64,000 nucleotides of DNA. Source: Akkermansia muciniphila (lineage in GTDB: Bacteria > Verrucomicrobiota > Verrucomicrobiia > Verrucomicrobiales > Akkermansiaceae). The position numbers and the translations under genes were made by a program. Location: the NCBI GenBank assembly GCA_945890645.1, contig CAMDCV010000018.1, positions 1 to 64,000 of the forward strand, read 5' to 3'. The notes under the pieces were generated by a model. The model ran no database searches and had not been told where the DNA came from. It was given only the letters and a program-made list of their open reading frames with translations. Positions 8,984 to 17,460 of the stretch are shown here, piece by piece. Numbering within the stretch: the first letter of the stretch is position 1; every line of letters begins with the position of its first letter.

Positions 8984-9256
8984 TTACTTCTTAGGCTTGA
9001 GGATTTTGGCACCTTTTTTGATGGTGGCATCAGAATGCTTGCCATCTACCAATTTGGCTTTCGTTAAAACCTCTTTGAGCTCGGAGAGAGCGGCTTCGGC
9101 GGCTGCGAGAGACTCTTTGGGACCACCATATTGACGGTCAGAAAAATATTTCACGAATGATTTGCCCTTGCGGGTAATGTACAAGCGCCAACCGAGAAAA
9201 GCGGAGTTTTCATAAGTGAAGCGAGTCAGATTTTTTTTGGAGGAGTAATTGGTCAT
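8984..9256 (-). CDS. Small basic protein, possibly AP2-like fold
   Basis: The 90-residue product starts at the ATG of 9256 (MTNYSSKKNLTRF). The core (GWRLYITRKGKSFVKYFSDRQYGG, written here only as its ends GWRLYITR and YFSDRQYGG, residues about 20-45) recalls the three-stranded DNA-binding AP2 type seen in phage and homing-endonuclease proteins. A helical, Ala/Leu-rich stretch and a Lys-rich tail (KKGAKILKPKK) follow. That would fit a small nucleic-acid-binding protein, but the match is only by eye. It is divergent from rpoA, and the two genes share a 260-base AT-rich intergenic region. Confidence 0.55.
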   Translation of the reverse strand: MTNYSSKKNLTRFTYENSAFLGWRLYITRKGKSFVKYFSDRQYGGPKESLAAAEAALSELKEVLTKAKLVDGKHSDATIKKGAKILKPKK

Positions 9257-9382
9257 TGTAGTTATATGGGTTGCGACGATACCTCTATCACATTTTTTTG
9301 TTAAATCTAGTATTTTTTTGTACGTCAGTGAATATAACAAGTGAATTCACACCTCCGCATGATAATTTTATCAAAAAATAGG

Positions 9383-9411
9383 TTGCCAAATCGCGTCAAA
9401 TGATTTTTATT
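9383..9411 (+). promoter_or_regulatory. Candidate promoter of rpoA-rplQ
   Basis: TTGCCA at 9383-9388 and TTTATT at 9406-9411 are separated by 17 bases, in an AT-rich region ahead of a GC-rich leader of about 100 bases before the rpoA ATG. The -10 element is a modest match. Called by eye only. Confidence 0.35.
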
Positions 9412-9520
9412 CCTCGCCCCGCGAGCCTTTTCAACTGCCGTTGGTCCTCCTGCTGTTCCCTTTACGGGGTTGCAGCATCGCTCGCAAGCGGAGGGTAACC
9501 CGGCGCTTCCACAATATTAT

Positions 9521-10627
9521 ATGTCCACCGAAACCGAAGAAGTCAAAAAACCGACCCAGCTGGGCCGCTTTGAATTGCCAAACCGCCTTGTCAAAAACGA
9601 AGACACCGCGACCGATGTGTACGCACAGTTCGTTGCTGAACCCTTTGAACGTGGCTACGGTCACACCCTCGGTAACTCCCTGCGCCGCGTGCTTCTCGGT
9701 TCCTTGGAAGGTGCTTCGATCACTTCCGTTCGCATCGCTGGTGTGCAACACGAATTTTCCAGCCTTCCCGGCGTTGTGGAAGATGTCACGGACATCATTC
9801 TCAATCTCAAAAAAGTCAAGTTCCTCCACCACGATAAAGAACCTCGCGTTCTCAAAATTCACGTGGAGCGCGACGGCCTCGTAACCGCTGGCGACATCAT
9901 CGACGACAACATTTATGAAGTCGTCAATAAGGACCAACTGATCTGCACCCTCGACCGCAAAGTGAAATTCGATTGCGAATTCGAAGTGCGTGTGGGCCGT
10001 GGTTTCTCAACTGGTGAAGAAAACAAGCGCAAGGATCAAGCCATAGGCGTGATCGCGATTGACTCGATTTTCTCGCCTGTGACCCGCGTGAAATACTCCG
10101 TTGACACCACCCGCGTGGGTCAGATGACCGACTACGATAAACTCGTTCTCGATGTTTGGACTGACGGTCGTATTACTCCTCAAGATGCCCTCTTGCAAGC
10201 TTCTGCCATTCTTCGTCATCACCTCGATGTATTCGTTAACTACGACGACAAACTGGTGGACTTCGACGCCGCTCCTGCGGAATCGACCGAAGAGAATGCC
10301 GCACTCAAGAAATTGCTCAGCATGAGTGTGAACGAAATCGAACTTTCCGTTCGTGCCGCCAACTGCCTCAACAACGCGAACATCACCACGGTCGGCCAAC
10401 TTGCCACCAAGACCGAGGCAGAAATGCTCAAGTATCGCAACTTCGGCAAAAAATCGCTTAACGAAATCAAGGACAAGCTCGTCGAACTCGGTCTGTCCTT
10501 GGGCATGTCGATCGATCCATCGCTCTACTCCGGTCCATCCGTTGCCTTCCGCGCTCCTCGCCTCGGTGGCGAAGAGGAATCGCAAGTTGGTCTTGCCGAT
10601 CTTATCGCACAAAACCTTGACGACTAA
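9521..10627 (+). CDS. rpoA: DNA-directed RNA polymerase subunit alpha
   Basis: The alpha subunit nucleates core polymerase assembly. The N-terminal domain shows the dimerisation block ERGYGHTLGNSLRRVLL near residue 45. The C-terminal domain has LSVRAANCLNNANITTVGQL and FGKKSLNEIKDKL, the helix-hairpin-helix that contacts UP elements. The start is the ATG at 9521 (MSTETEEVKK), preceded by an AT-rich spacer. An in-frame TTG at 9470 would add 17 residues and is unlikely. At 368 residues it is longer than the roughly 330 of proteobacterial alpha. The extra length is mainly an acidic tail after the C-terminal domain (EEESQVGLADLIAQNLDD). It is followed by rplQ after 42 bases. The usual upstream rpsK/rpsD genes are not here. 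Confidence 0.97.
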   Translation: MSTETEEVKKPTQLGRFELPNRLVKNEDTATDVYAQFVAEPFERGYGHTLGNSLRRVLLGSLEGASITSVRIAGVQHEFSSLPGVVEDVTDIILNLKKVKFLHHDKEPRVLKIHVERDGLVTAGDIIDDNIYEVVNKDQLICTLDRKVKFDCEFEVRVGRGFSTGEENKRKDQAIGVIAIDSIFSPVTRVKYSVDTTRVGQMTDYDKLVLDVWTDGRITPQDALLQASAILRHHLDVFVNYDDKLVDFDAAPAESTEENAALKKLLSMSVNEIELSVRAANCLNNANITTVGQLATKTEAEMLKYRNFGKKSLNEIKDKLVELGLSLGMSIDPSLYSGPSVAFRAPRLGGEEESQVGLADLIAQNLDD

Positions 10628-10669
10628 TCCACCCGTTTCCCACACCCTTAACTAGAAAGAACATTTCCG

Positions 10670-11077
10670 ATGAGACATCGTAGCAGTAAATCAAAACTTA
10701 AGCGCACCGCCGCGCATCGTCGTTCCTTGCTCGCGAATCTGGCTTGCAGCCTGATCGAGCATGGACGTATCAAAACGACCTTGGGCAAGGCAAAAGCACT
10801 TCGTCCCGTGGCGGAAAAAATGGTCACCCTCGGCAAGAGTGGCGATCTGCACGCTCGCCGTCAGGCGCTTGCATTCCTCCGTCAAAAAGATGTTGTGCAA
10901 AAACTGTTCGCCGATGTGGCCACAGCAGCCGCCACTCGTCCTGGTGGCTATTGCCGCATCACCAAACTTGGCGCCCGCATGACCGATGCCGCGCCAATGG
11001 CCTACATCGAGTTCTGCGATGTCGCTGTCAAAGCAGCAGCTCCTGAAGCTGCCGAAGATGCGAAAGCCGAAGCGTAA
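10670..11077 (+). CDS. rplQ: 50S ribosomal protein L17
   Basis: A large-subunit protein near the exit tunnel. The start [20 protein letters not shown] and the [19 protein letters not shown] segment are diagnostic. [21 protein letters not shown] covers the conserved centre, followed by the short Ala/Glu-rich tail [13 protein letters not shown] common in this phylum. Length is 135 residues. It lies 42 bases downstream of rpoA and ends 23 bases before a strong intrinsic terminator, so rpoA-rplQ is a two-gene transcription unit. Confidence 0.97.
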   Translation: MRHRSSKSKLKRTAAHRRSLLANLACSLIEHGRIKTTLGKAKALRPVAEKMVTLGKSGDLHARRQALAFLRQKDVVQKLFADVATAAATRPGGYCRITKLGARMTDAAPMAYIEFCDVAVKAAAPEAAEDAKAEA

Positions 11078-11100
11078 TTTTTTGCTGATTTCATCCTTTC

Positions 11101-11136
11101 AAAAGACCGACTGTTCGCAGTCGGTCTTTTTTATTT
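11101..11136 (+). terminator. Rho-independent terminator after rplQ
   Basis: A perfect 13-base-pair stem (AAAAGACCGACTG at 11101-11113 with its complement at 11118-11130) closes a TTCG tetraloop. A T-rich tract follows (TTATTTT). Position and form are those of a strong intrinsic terminator for rpoA-rplQ. Confidence 0.93.
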
Positions 11137-11213
11137 TGAGAGCATTAAATTTTCTGGGAATTCTGAAAAGATCAGCCTGTCTCAGCAGTGGGACAGTTTT
11201 TTGGAGCGGGCCT

Positions 11214-11462
11214 TTACTCAGTTGGTAGGCTCTTGTGGCTGCCGTCGCAGAAGGGAGGATTCTTGGTGGCTTTGCAGAGACAGAAGTAGAGAGTTTTTTT
11301 CTCAGGCACTTCGAATTTCAAGGCTTGCAGGCCGGTGCCTTTGTGGGAGCCATCGCAGAAGGGTTGATTGGAACTGCGGCCACAAGAGCACCACCAATGA
11401 GTGCCAGCTTCGACTTCGAGTGCTAATGATTTAGTGCCGCTTGGAATTGCTTTTTCGGACAT
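11214..11462 (-). CDS. Double CDGSH iron-sulfur domain protein
   Basis: The 82-residue protein carries two CDGSH motifs: WWCSCGRSSNQPFCDGSHKG and, about 35 residues later, YFCLCKATKNPPFCDGSHK. Each has the Cys-x-Cys plus Cys-x3-His ligand set (three Cys, one His) of a mitoNEET-type [2Fe-2S] cluster, so two clusters are expected in one short chain. Family members act in redox sensing or cluster transfer; the exact role is unknown. It is convergent with rplQ, and its stop is about 80 bases from the rplQ terminator. The next gene on the strand upstream is gpsA, 30 bases away, so it may be the last gene of that operon. Confidence 0.9.
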   Translation of the reverse strand: MSEKAIPSGTKSLALEVEAGTHWWCSCGRSSNQPFCDGSHKGTGLQALKFEVPEKKTLYFCLCKATKNPPFCDGSHKSLPTE

Positions 11463-11492
11463 GCATCGACTCTAACAGCGAGAGATAAACTG

Positions 11493-12506
11493 TCAATCGT
11501 TCTCTGGTCGAGGATCGCGTGAAAGCAGGTCTCGCAGGGCGAGAGCGGCAGGCCTGTCTTGATAGAGGATGCTGTGAACTGCATCGATGATGGGCGTGTT
11601 GATCGCGGCATGGCGCGCGGCTTCGTAAATCGAGAGTGTATTCGGCACACCCTCTGCGATCATCCCAATGCTAGCGACAGCTTCATCGAGTGCTTTACCT
11701 TGTCCTAGGGCCAGACCCACACGGTGGTTGCGCGAGTGATGGGAAAAGCAAGTCGCGATGAGGTCGCCAATGCCGGAGAGCCCCGTGAAAGTTTCGCGTT
11801 GACCGCCTAACGCGATGCCGAGTCGTGTCATTTCACTGAGTGCGCGGGTGACCAGCGCGGCGATGGCGTTATCGCCGAGTCCTAGTCCTGCTGCGATGCC
11901 GGCGGCAATAGCGTAAATGTTTTTGATCGCACCACCTAACTCAATACCAGCGATGTCCGTGCTCGTGTATGTTCGGAAATGGGGGAGTGTAAAAAGTTTT
12001 TGTAGGGCGTTAGCGAGCTGTGGATTGTGCGAACCAATTACCGCGCAGGTGGCGAGACGGGACGCGATTTCCTCTGCATGATTCGGACCAGAAATCACAG
12101 CGAGGGGATTTTCGGGAAAAATCTCGCGGATGATTTGGCTCATGCGGTCGCCGGTATTGCGTTCGATGCCTTTCGCGCTCGATACGAGTGCCGCCTTGGT
12201 GGAAATTTTTGCCAATTCTTCTGCCGTTGTGCGGGTGGCGGAAGTCGGCACAGAAAAAATGATGAGGTCGTGCGTGGCGGCATCGCACAATTCGGTGGAG
12301 GCGTGCACGCGGTCGCTCAAGTGGGCTTCGCTAAGATAGCGAGGATTGCGGTGCTTGGCGTTGATTTCTGCAGCTACGTTTTCATCGCGTCCGATGAGAG
12401 TGATTCGATCGCAGCGTTCACCTAACAGAAATGCCAGCGCGGTGCCAAAAGACCCGCTGCCGATGATGGCGATGGAGGATATGGGTTCGAGTGAGGAATC
12501 GGACAT
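11493..12506 (-). CDS. gpsA: Glycerol-3-phosphate dehydrogenase [NAD(P)+]
   Basis: Reduces dihydroxyacetone phosphate to sn-glycerol 3-phosphate, the backbone for phospholipids. The Rossmann motif is IAIIGSGSFGTALAFLL near residue 12. The substrate/catalytic block GIELGGAIKNIYAIAAG holds the conserved Lys, and GLSGIGDLIATC follows. Length is 337 residues. Its start is 9 bases after the plsY stop on the same strand. PlsY consumes the product of GpsA, so the pair forms the first steps of phosphatidic acid synthesis, a tight functional link. Confidence 0.95.
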   Translation of the reverse strand: MSDSSLEPISSIAIIGSGSFGTALAFLLGERCDRITLIGRDENVAAEINAKHRNPRYLSEAHLSDRVHASTELCDAATHDLIIFSVPTSATRTTAEELAKISTKAALVSSAKGIERNTGDRMSQIIREIFPENPLAVISGPNHAEEIASRLATCAVIGSHNPQLANALQKLFTLPHFRTYTSTDIAGIELGGAIKNIYAIAAGIAAGLGLGDNAIAALVTRALSEMTRLGIALGGQRETFTGLSGIGDLIATCFSHHSRNHRVGLALGQGKALDEAVASIGMIAEGVPNTLSIYEAARHAAINTPIIDAVHSILYQDRPAALALRDLLSRDPRPEND

Positions 12507-12515
12507 GACGAGGCC

Positions 12516-13205
12516 TTAGGATTTTTTCGAGAAGCGGTTTTCCGTGCCGTTGCGCAGTCGCTGGATGTTGCTGCGGTGTTTGTAGATGGCGAGCACGGCG
12601 ATGAGAATCGAGAACGCCAGCAACGGTTTGTTCCAGGTGCCATTGGCAAATTTCCCATGGAAATAGGAGCCCCAAATGGTGAGCAAGGGCAGCGCCGCGG
12701 CAGCGATGATGCTCGCTAGCGAAACGTAGCGGCTGATGGCAAACACAAGGCCCCAGATCAAGACGAGGATGACGACAGCGGCGGGCATTAAGGCGATCAG
12801 AACACCGGCGGAGGTGGCGATGCCTTTACCCCCTTTAAAGCCGACCCATGGCGAGTAGTTGTGGCCAAGAATCGTGCACAACCCGGTGAGGACTTGGAAA
12901 ATTTGCGCCGTGAGCATCGGGTGATTTTGGGCGTGTGGCGCAAGCATGGCCAAGCTCATAGGATTTTTCATGCCATCGAAATGAATCAACGAAAGACCAA
13001 TCATCGTCGGCACCAAGCCCTTCATGACATCTAACAGAAAACAAGGAATGCCGCAGCTTTTGCCGAGCACGCGCCAGACATTGGTGGCGCCGATATTTCC
13101 CGAACCGTGCTGGCGGATGTCGATGCCCTTGCACTTGCCAAAGATCCAGCCGAAGGGGATAGACCCACACAAGAACGCGAGCAGAGGACAGAGCCAGAGA
13201 TACAT
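12516..13205 (-). CDS. plsY: Acyl-phosphate:glycerol-3-phosphate acyltransferase
   Basis: An integral membrane enzyme that transfers an acyl group from acyl-phosphate to glycerol 3-phosphate. The three family motifs are visible: GSIPFGWIFGK near residue 12, HGSGNIGATNVWR near 35, and GFKGGKGIATSAG near 120. Several hydrophobic helices separate them. I place the start at the ATG of 13205 (MYLWLCPLLAF, 229 residues). Longer readings run into terC. It lies directly after terC (stop at 13207) and before gpsA, whose product is its substrate. Confidence 0.94.
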   Translation of the reverse strand: MYLWLCPLLAFLCGSIPFGWIFGKCKGIDIRQHGSGNIGATNVWRVLGKSCGIPCFLLDVMKGLVPTMIGLSLIHFDGMKNPMSLAMLAPHAQNHPMLTAQIFQVLTGLCTILGHNYSPWVGFKGGKGIATSAGVLIALMPAAVVILVLIWGLVFAISRYVSLASIIAAAALPLLTIWGSYFHGKFANGTWNKPLLAFSILIAVLAIYKHRSNIQRLRNGTENRFSKKS

Positions 13206-13206
13206 G

Positions 13207-14055
13207 TTAGATAGCGGGAGATGGTGCGGATTTGCGAATGCGCAGGTTGACGAGTTCGACGGCGAACGAGAATGCCATCGCAAAATAGATATAGCCCTTT
13301 GGCACGTGGAAGCCCACCCCTTCCGCGAGCAGCGTAGTACCGATGAGGATCAGGAAAGCAAGCGCGAGAATTTTCACCGAAGGATGCTTCGAGACGAAGT
13401 CGCTCACGGTCCCCGCAGCCAGCATCATCACAGCAATTGAAATAATCACCGCACACATCATCAACGAGATACGTGTGGGATCGTTCACCATGCCCACGGC
13501 GGTGATCACGGAATCGAGCGAGAAGACGATGTCGATCAATGCCACTTGAATCAATACCGAGGTGAGCGTGACGGCTCCTTTGCTGACTGTAGGTCCAGTT
13601 TCACTGACGCTTTCGACTTTGTGATGGATTTCCTTTGTCGATTTCCAGATCAGGAAAAAGCCACCAAGAATCAAAATAATGTCCTTGATCGAAATACCCA
13701 TCATGCCGGCGGCATTGACCAGCGCATGAGCGGGGTCTTCATGTTGGTTTCCTTGCAACATTTCGACGAGGTAAGGATGGATGGGAATAGCAAATACATC
13801 GTTCTTCATGCTCATGATCCAAGTGATCGAGGCAAGCAACGCGAGTCGTGCGAACATTGCCAAGCCGAGTCCAAAGTAGCGGCCCATCTTACGATCTTTT
13901 TCCGGCAGACGATCAACTAGAATGGAGATAAAAATGATGTTGTCGATGCCAAGTACGATTTCTAACAACGACAAAGTCAATAAGGCACCCCAAGCCTCGG
14001 GGTGGTTAAGCCAAGAAAAATCCAAGTAGGAGGCAAGAAATAAGCTATCGGTCAT
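13207..14055 (-). CDS. TerC family integral membrane protein
   Basis: TerC-type proteins have about seven membrane helices and are linked to tellurite resistance, manganese export and metalation of exported enzymes. The protein has the hallmark LSLLEIVLGIDNIIFISIL near residue 30 with acidic residues in the membrane, a second copy-like block ALIDIVFSLDSVITAVGM near 170, and a C-terminal helix pair. Length is 282 residues. Its start overlaps the end of sufE by four bases (14052-14055), so both are translated from one message. Manganese/metal transport is the likeliest role by family, but no substrate can be read here. Confidence 0.88.
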   Translation of the reverse strand: MTDSLFLASYLDFSWLNHPEAWGALLTLSLLEIVLGIDNIIFISILVDRLPEKDRKMGRYFGLGLAMFARLALLASITWIMSMKNDVFAIPIHPYLVEMLQGNQHEDPAHALVNAAGMMGISIKDIILILGGFFLIWKSTKEIHHKVESVSETGPTVSKGAVTLTSVLIQVALIDIVFSLDSVITAVGMVNDPTRISLMMCAVIISIAVMMLAAGTVSDFVSKHPSVKILALAFLILIGTTLLAEGVGFHVPKGYIYFAMAFSFAVELVNLRIRKSAPSPAI

Positions 14056-14483
14056 GAGTGTGGGGAGTCCTGAGTGGAAAAGTGTAATGCACGCTGTTTC
14101 ATCTGCGTCGCCATGAGGGAGAGTGCGTTGGCACGAGTCGGCGCGAGGTGTTCTTTAAGCCCGGTTTTTTCAATGAAGGAAAGGTCCGCAGTGAGAATGT
14201 TATCGGGACTTTGCTGATTGAGGACTTCGATGAATAGAGCGATCATGCCCTTTGTGATGAGGGAATCGGAATCGGCGAAGTATTCCACCTTGCCTTCGCG
14301 ATAGGCGGCATCAAGCCAGACTTGGGATTGGCAACCTTTGATCAGATGATCGGTATTGCGTGCCGAGTCCGGCAGGGGCGCAAGCTTGCGACCGAGGGCG
14401 ATCACGTACTCATAGCGATCTTGCCAATCTTGAAAAAAGGAAAGCTCTTCCAAAAGGTGTTGCTGTTTTTCAACGATGGTCAT
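14052..14483 (-). CDS. sufE: SufE-type cysteine desulfurase activator
   Basis: SufE accepts persulfide sulfur from SufS and passes it to the Fe-S scaffold. The catalytic loop is IKGCQSQVWLDA near residue 50, with the accepting Cys. The C-terminal helix pair with LAPTRANALSLM is typical. The start is the ATG at 14483 (MTIVEKQQHL, 143 residues). An upstream ATG at 14594 would add residues that do not match the family and would intrude on the divergent gene. No SufS/SufBCD genes are in the window. It overlaps terC by four bases and is divergent from the secreted protein at 14604. Confidence 0.9.
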   Translation of the reverse strand: MTIVEKQQHLLEELSFFQDWQDRYEYVIALGRKLAPLPDSARNTDHLIKGCQSQVWLDAAYREGKVEYFADSDSLITKGMIALFIEVLNQQSPDNILTADLSFIEKTGLKEHLAPTRANALSLMATQMKQRALHFSTQDSPHS

Positions 14484-14603
14484 CTGAGAGGGCGCAACGT
14501 AGCGGAGGCAGGGGGCGCAAGCAATCGTGAAATGTGCGCAAAATGCATTTCTGCTAACTTCGGAGCTTGAGTTGGCAGAGGATTTCTTCAGCATGGGGGC
14601 CTC

Positions 14604-15530
14604 ATGTTGAAACCCATTTGGCTTAGCCTATGTCTTCTTGTTGTTCCATCACTCTTGTGTGCCGATCCACTGACGCAGGCGGATCTTGAAGAATTGCGTG
14701 AGCGCCTCAAAGCGATTCAAGCAGGCACGCAACTGATGCAAGATAAGCGTTTTAAGGCAGCCGTGGATGCATTTCAGTCGGCCTTGCAAAGCGAGGATGC
14801 AGCGATGGACTTGTACCTGAAATGCGTCGAGCAAGCCGATTTCATTGACCTAGATAAAAAGGGGCAAGAATTCCGCGACTGGAAACGAGACAATGAAGAG
14901 CATTTGAAATCAGCCGAGTTTCGTCAAGCTCTGCGTCATCAGCTGCGATGGTTGTCTCTCACCATGCGCGCGGCGGCCCGTCCAGAAGATGTGCAAAAAC
15001 TTGCGCCAGAGGCGCAGGAGGCCGTGAGAGCCATTGTGCAGAATGCCGGTAAACTGGAAGGACAAGGCGGCGTGTTATCACGTTCGGTCTTGGAGAGTGT
15101 CTTCGCTCGTTGTTATAAGCTAGGTGATTTGCCCTTAAAAAATTGGCCGACATCGCCCATGCAAGTCACTGCCATTTATGATCAATTGATCCTGCCACCG
15201 CTGCGCAAGCCGAGTTCTATCGTCGCACTCAGCGAGGCGTGGGACCTGCGTATGCAAACCGAAGCGGCGATGATCGAGTATTTTTCTGGTGACAGAAAGC
15301 GAGATTCCCCCGCTGCGGCCATTGCAAAATTCCGCAGCACGACTCTGCCAAACCTGCAATGGCGCAAAGAAATCGATCTTTTCCAAAGCGGGGATCAACG
15401 CGCCGCGGCGTTGCGGATGTTGACGCATATCAATGAAAATATGACGCACAACAACGCCCCGACTTGGATCGAAGAGTTCCAATCCTTGGTCAATCCGGAT
15501 GCTGCGAAGTCAAAAGCCCTGGAACAGTAA
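14604..15530 (+). CDS. Secreted hypothetical protein, 308 aa
   Basis: Not recognised. The start (MLKPIWLSLCLLVVPSLLCA) is a signal peptide. The mature protein is helical, with a tetratricopeptide-like opening: LEELRERLKAIQAGTQLMQDKRF then AAVDAFQSALQSEDAAMDLY, residues about 28-72. The remainder is soluble with no cysteine or lipobox. A periplasmic scaffold or TPR-type interaction role would fit but is only an impression. It is divergent from sufE, with the two starts about 120 bases apart, and convergent with the peroxiredoxin gene. Confidence 0.65.
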   Translation: MLKPIWLSLCLLVVPSLLCADPLTQADLEELRERLKAIQAGTQLMQDKRFKAAVDAFQSALQSEDAAMDLYLKCVEQADFIDLDKKGQEFRDWKRDNEEHLKSAEFRQALRHQLRWLSLTMRAAARPEDVQKLAPEAQEAVRAIVQNAGKLEGQGGVLSRSVLESVFARCYKLGDLPLKNWPTSPMQVTAIYDQLILPPLRKPSSIVALSEAWDLRMQTEAAMIEYFSGDRKRDSPAAAIAKFRSTTLPNLQWRKEIDLFQSGDQRAAALRMLTHINENMTHNNAPTWIEEFQSLVNPDAAKSKALEQ

Positions 15531-15536
15531 AACCGA

Positions 15537-16028
15537 TCACAGGCTCTTGAGCACTGCTTTGATCGCTTCGAAATTCGGTAGGTCTTTCGGGTGATTTTGC
15601 ACTTCGGCGTATTGCACGATACCGGCTTTATCGATGACGAATGCTGAACGCTTGGCAACGCCACCCATGATCAGATTGGCTTCTGGTAAGAACTGCTCGT
15701 AAGCCACGCCGTAGGCCTTGGCGACGTTGTGTTCGTAGTCGCTGAGCAAAGGCAGTGTGATGCCTTCTTTTTCCGCCCAGGCGGCTTGGGCAAAGGGATT
15801 GTCACCACTGATGCCGATGACTTTAGCGTCGAGTGCTTCGTACTCGGCGATGCCATTCGAAATGTCGCAGAATTCCGTGGTGCAGACGCTGGTGAAGGCC
15901 ATGGGCACAAAAAGTATGAGGATATTGGATGAGCCGATGTGCTCAGAAAGGGTGAACAATTGGGGGCCTTCGGCGGTTTTGGTGACGAGGGTGAAATCCG
16001 GTGCTTTATCTCCTACAGTGATTGACAT
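15537..16028 (-). CDS. Peroxiredoxin (AhpC/TSA, AhpE-like)
   Basis: A thiol peroxidase that reduces peroxides. The thioredoxin-like fold contains FVPMAFTSVCTTEFCD near residue 45, where the first Cys (the Thr-x3-Cys position) is the peroxidatic one. VIGISGDNPFAQAAWAEKEG, LLSDYEHNVAKAYGV and the late RSAFVIDKAGIVQYAEV follow. The second Cys in the loop (TTEFC) may act as partner, but a classical C-terminal resolving Cys is absent, as in the AhpE-like group. The start is the ATG at 16028 (163 residues). The family reductant is unknown. It is divergent from avtA. Confidence 0.9.
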   Translation of the reverse strand: MSITVGDKAPDFTLVTKTAEGPQLFTLSEHIGSSNILILFVPMAFTSVCTTEFCDISNGIAEYEALDAKVIGISGDNPFAQAAWAEKEGITLPLLSDYEHNVAKAYGVAYEQFLPEANLIMGGVAKRSAFVIDKAGIVQYAEVQNHPKDLPNFEAIKAVLKSL

Positions 16029-16107
16029 ATCGTAATTTTGGTTGTTGAACGGGTGCCGGCATCCTACTGCAATCTCATAAGCGGTCAACCCTGCGCTTCA
16101 TTTTATT

Positions 16108-17379
16108 ATGTTTCAATTTTCTCACATGGGACTTCGTCTCGGCGGACCCAGCGGCATCTCGGAACTGATGGATGACCTTGGGCACGCGCTGTCGAGCGGT
16201 GGACCGGATATAAAAATGCTGGGTGGTGGACAACCGGCCCATATCCCTGCGATCGATCAACGATGGAGGGAGCGCTTGCGGGAGATGTTAGAGAACGGCG
16301 AAGAAATCGATAAAGCTTTCGGTAACTACGACCCACCGCGCGGCAATCCCCAATTCATCGCCGCGCTGGTGGGGCTATTGCGTCGTGAATGTGGGTGGGA
16401 TATTGCGTCAGAAAATATCGCCATTACCGCGGGTGGGCAGACGGCATTCTTTTTCCTCTTTCATCTACTTGCGGGGGAAATGCCGGATGGCACTTATAAG
16501 AAAATTTTGCTTCCCTTGGTGCCGGAATACATCGGCTATGCCAACCAGTCCGTGCGCGGGGATCTGTTTCGCGCTCATCCACCCCGCATCGAGTTCACGG
16601 GCCCGCATGAATTTAAGTATCGGGTTGATTTTGATACGCTTGAAGTCGGTGACGACATCGCGGCGATCTGTGTATCGCGTCCGACCAATCCCACCGGCAA
16701 TGTCCTCACCGATGAGGAAATCGCGCGGCTTGCGGCATTGGCGAAAGCGCATAACATTCCGCTGATCATCGACAATGCCTACGGTGCCCCGTTTCCGAAC
16801 ATCATTTTCACAGAAGCGACACCGATCTGGGACGATCACATGATCTTGACGCTGAGTCTCTCGAAACTTGGTTTGCCCGGCACGCGCACCGGTATCGTCA
16901 TTGCGAATACACAGGTCGCCGCGGCGATTGCGAACATGTCGGCGATAGTAGGACTGGCGAACCCCAACATCGGTCAAGCGATTGTGCGTCCCATGCTGGA
17001 ATCTGGCGAAATTCTTGCCTTATCGAATGATGTAGTGCGCCCGTACTACATCGAGAAATCGCAATATGCGCAAAAATGCGTGGAGGAAACCTTCGGAGAT
17101 CGTTTTCGCTACTATGTTCATCGTAGCGAAGGTGCGCTGTTTTTGTGGTTATGGTTTCCTGACTTGCCGATCAAGTCGAAGGTGCTGTACGAGCGATTGA
17201 AACAACGCGGCGTATTGATCATTTCCGGGCATTATTTCTTTTTTGGCCTAGATGGTTCGCTCGCTTGGCCGCACCGCCACGAGTGCCTGCGCATGACATT
17301 CACCATGTCCGCCGGGGTGGTGGCCGATGGAATTCGCATCATTGGTGAAGAAGTGGAAAAAGCATGGTGCGAAGGTTAG
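16108..17379 (+). CDS. avtA: Valine--pyruvate transaminase
   Basis: A PLP-dependent aminotransferase (fold type I) that exchanges the amino group between valine/alanine and the corresponding keto acids. Family-specific text includes the N-terminal LGGPSGISELMDDLG, LGGGQPAHIP, and the PLP-binding part ITAGGQTAFFFLFHL. The aldimine Lys lies in LSLSKLGLPGTRTGIV near residue 255. Length is 423 residues, normal for AvtA. The ATG at 16108 follows an AT-rich spacer after the divergent peroxiredoxin. A small AT hairpin follows the stop (17381-17400), then the tRNA-Gln promoter region. Confidence 0.93.
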   Translation: MFQFSHMGLRLGGPSGISELMDDLGHALSSGGPDIKMLGGGQPAHIPAIDQRWRERLREMLENGEEIDKAFGNYDPPRGNPQFIAALVGLLRRECGWDIASENIAITAGGQTAFFFLFHLLAGEMPDGTYKKILLPLVPEYIGYANQSVRGDLFRAHPPRIEFTGPHEFKYRVDFDTLEVGDDIAAICVSRPTNPTGNVLTDEEIARLAALAKAHNIPLIIDNAYGAPFPNIIFTEATPIWDDHMILTLSLSKLGLPGTRTGIVIANTQVAAAIANMSAIVGLANPNIGQAIVRPMLESGEILALSNDVVRPYYIEKSQYAQKCVEETFGDRFRYYVHRSEGALFLWLWFPDLPIKSKVLYERLKQRGVLIISGHYFFFGLDGSLAWPHRHECLRMTFTMSAGVVADGIRIIGEEVEKAWCEG

Positions 17380-17380
17380 A

Positions 17381-17400
17381 AAATGCATTTTTTTGCATTT
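17381..17400 (+). terminator. Weak hairpin after avtA
   Basis: AAATGCA and TGCATTT (7-bp stem) enclose a T6 loop directly after the avtA stop. The stem is AT-rich and no long T tract follows, so termination would be weak at best. Confidence 0.3.
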
Positions 17401-17405
17401 CGTGC

Positions 17406-17433
17406 TTGTCAAAGCGTATCGGCTGATTACGTT
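17406..17433 (+). promoter_or_regulatory. Candidate promoter for tRNA-Gln
   Basis: TTGTCA at 17406-17411 and TACGTT at 17428-17433 lie 16 bases apart, with about 27 bases to the mature tRNA 5' end. The spacing and position suit a tRNA promoter. By eye only. Confidence 0.4.
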
Positions 17434-17460
17434 TCCCGCCCCGAGAGGGAACAACCACAT

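Noticed and set aside
10007-10645. Long minus-strand frames under rpoA and similar frames under other core genes
   Set aside because: They are antisense shadows of clearly identified genes with GC-rich codons and no start context.
11190-11245. tRNA-like GCGGGCC..GGTAGGCTC stretch near the CDGSH gene
   Set aside because: It lacks paired acceptor arms and a T-loop, and it overlaps the end of the CDGSH gene on the other strand.
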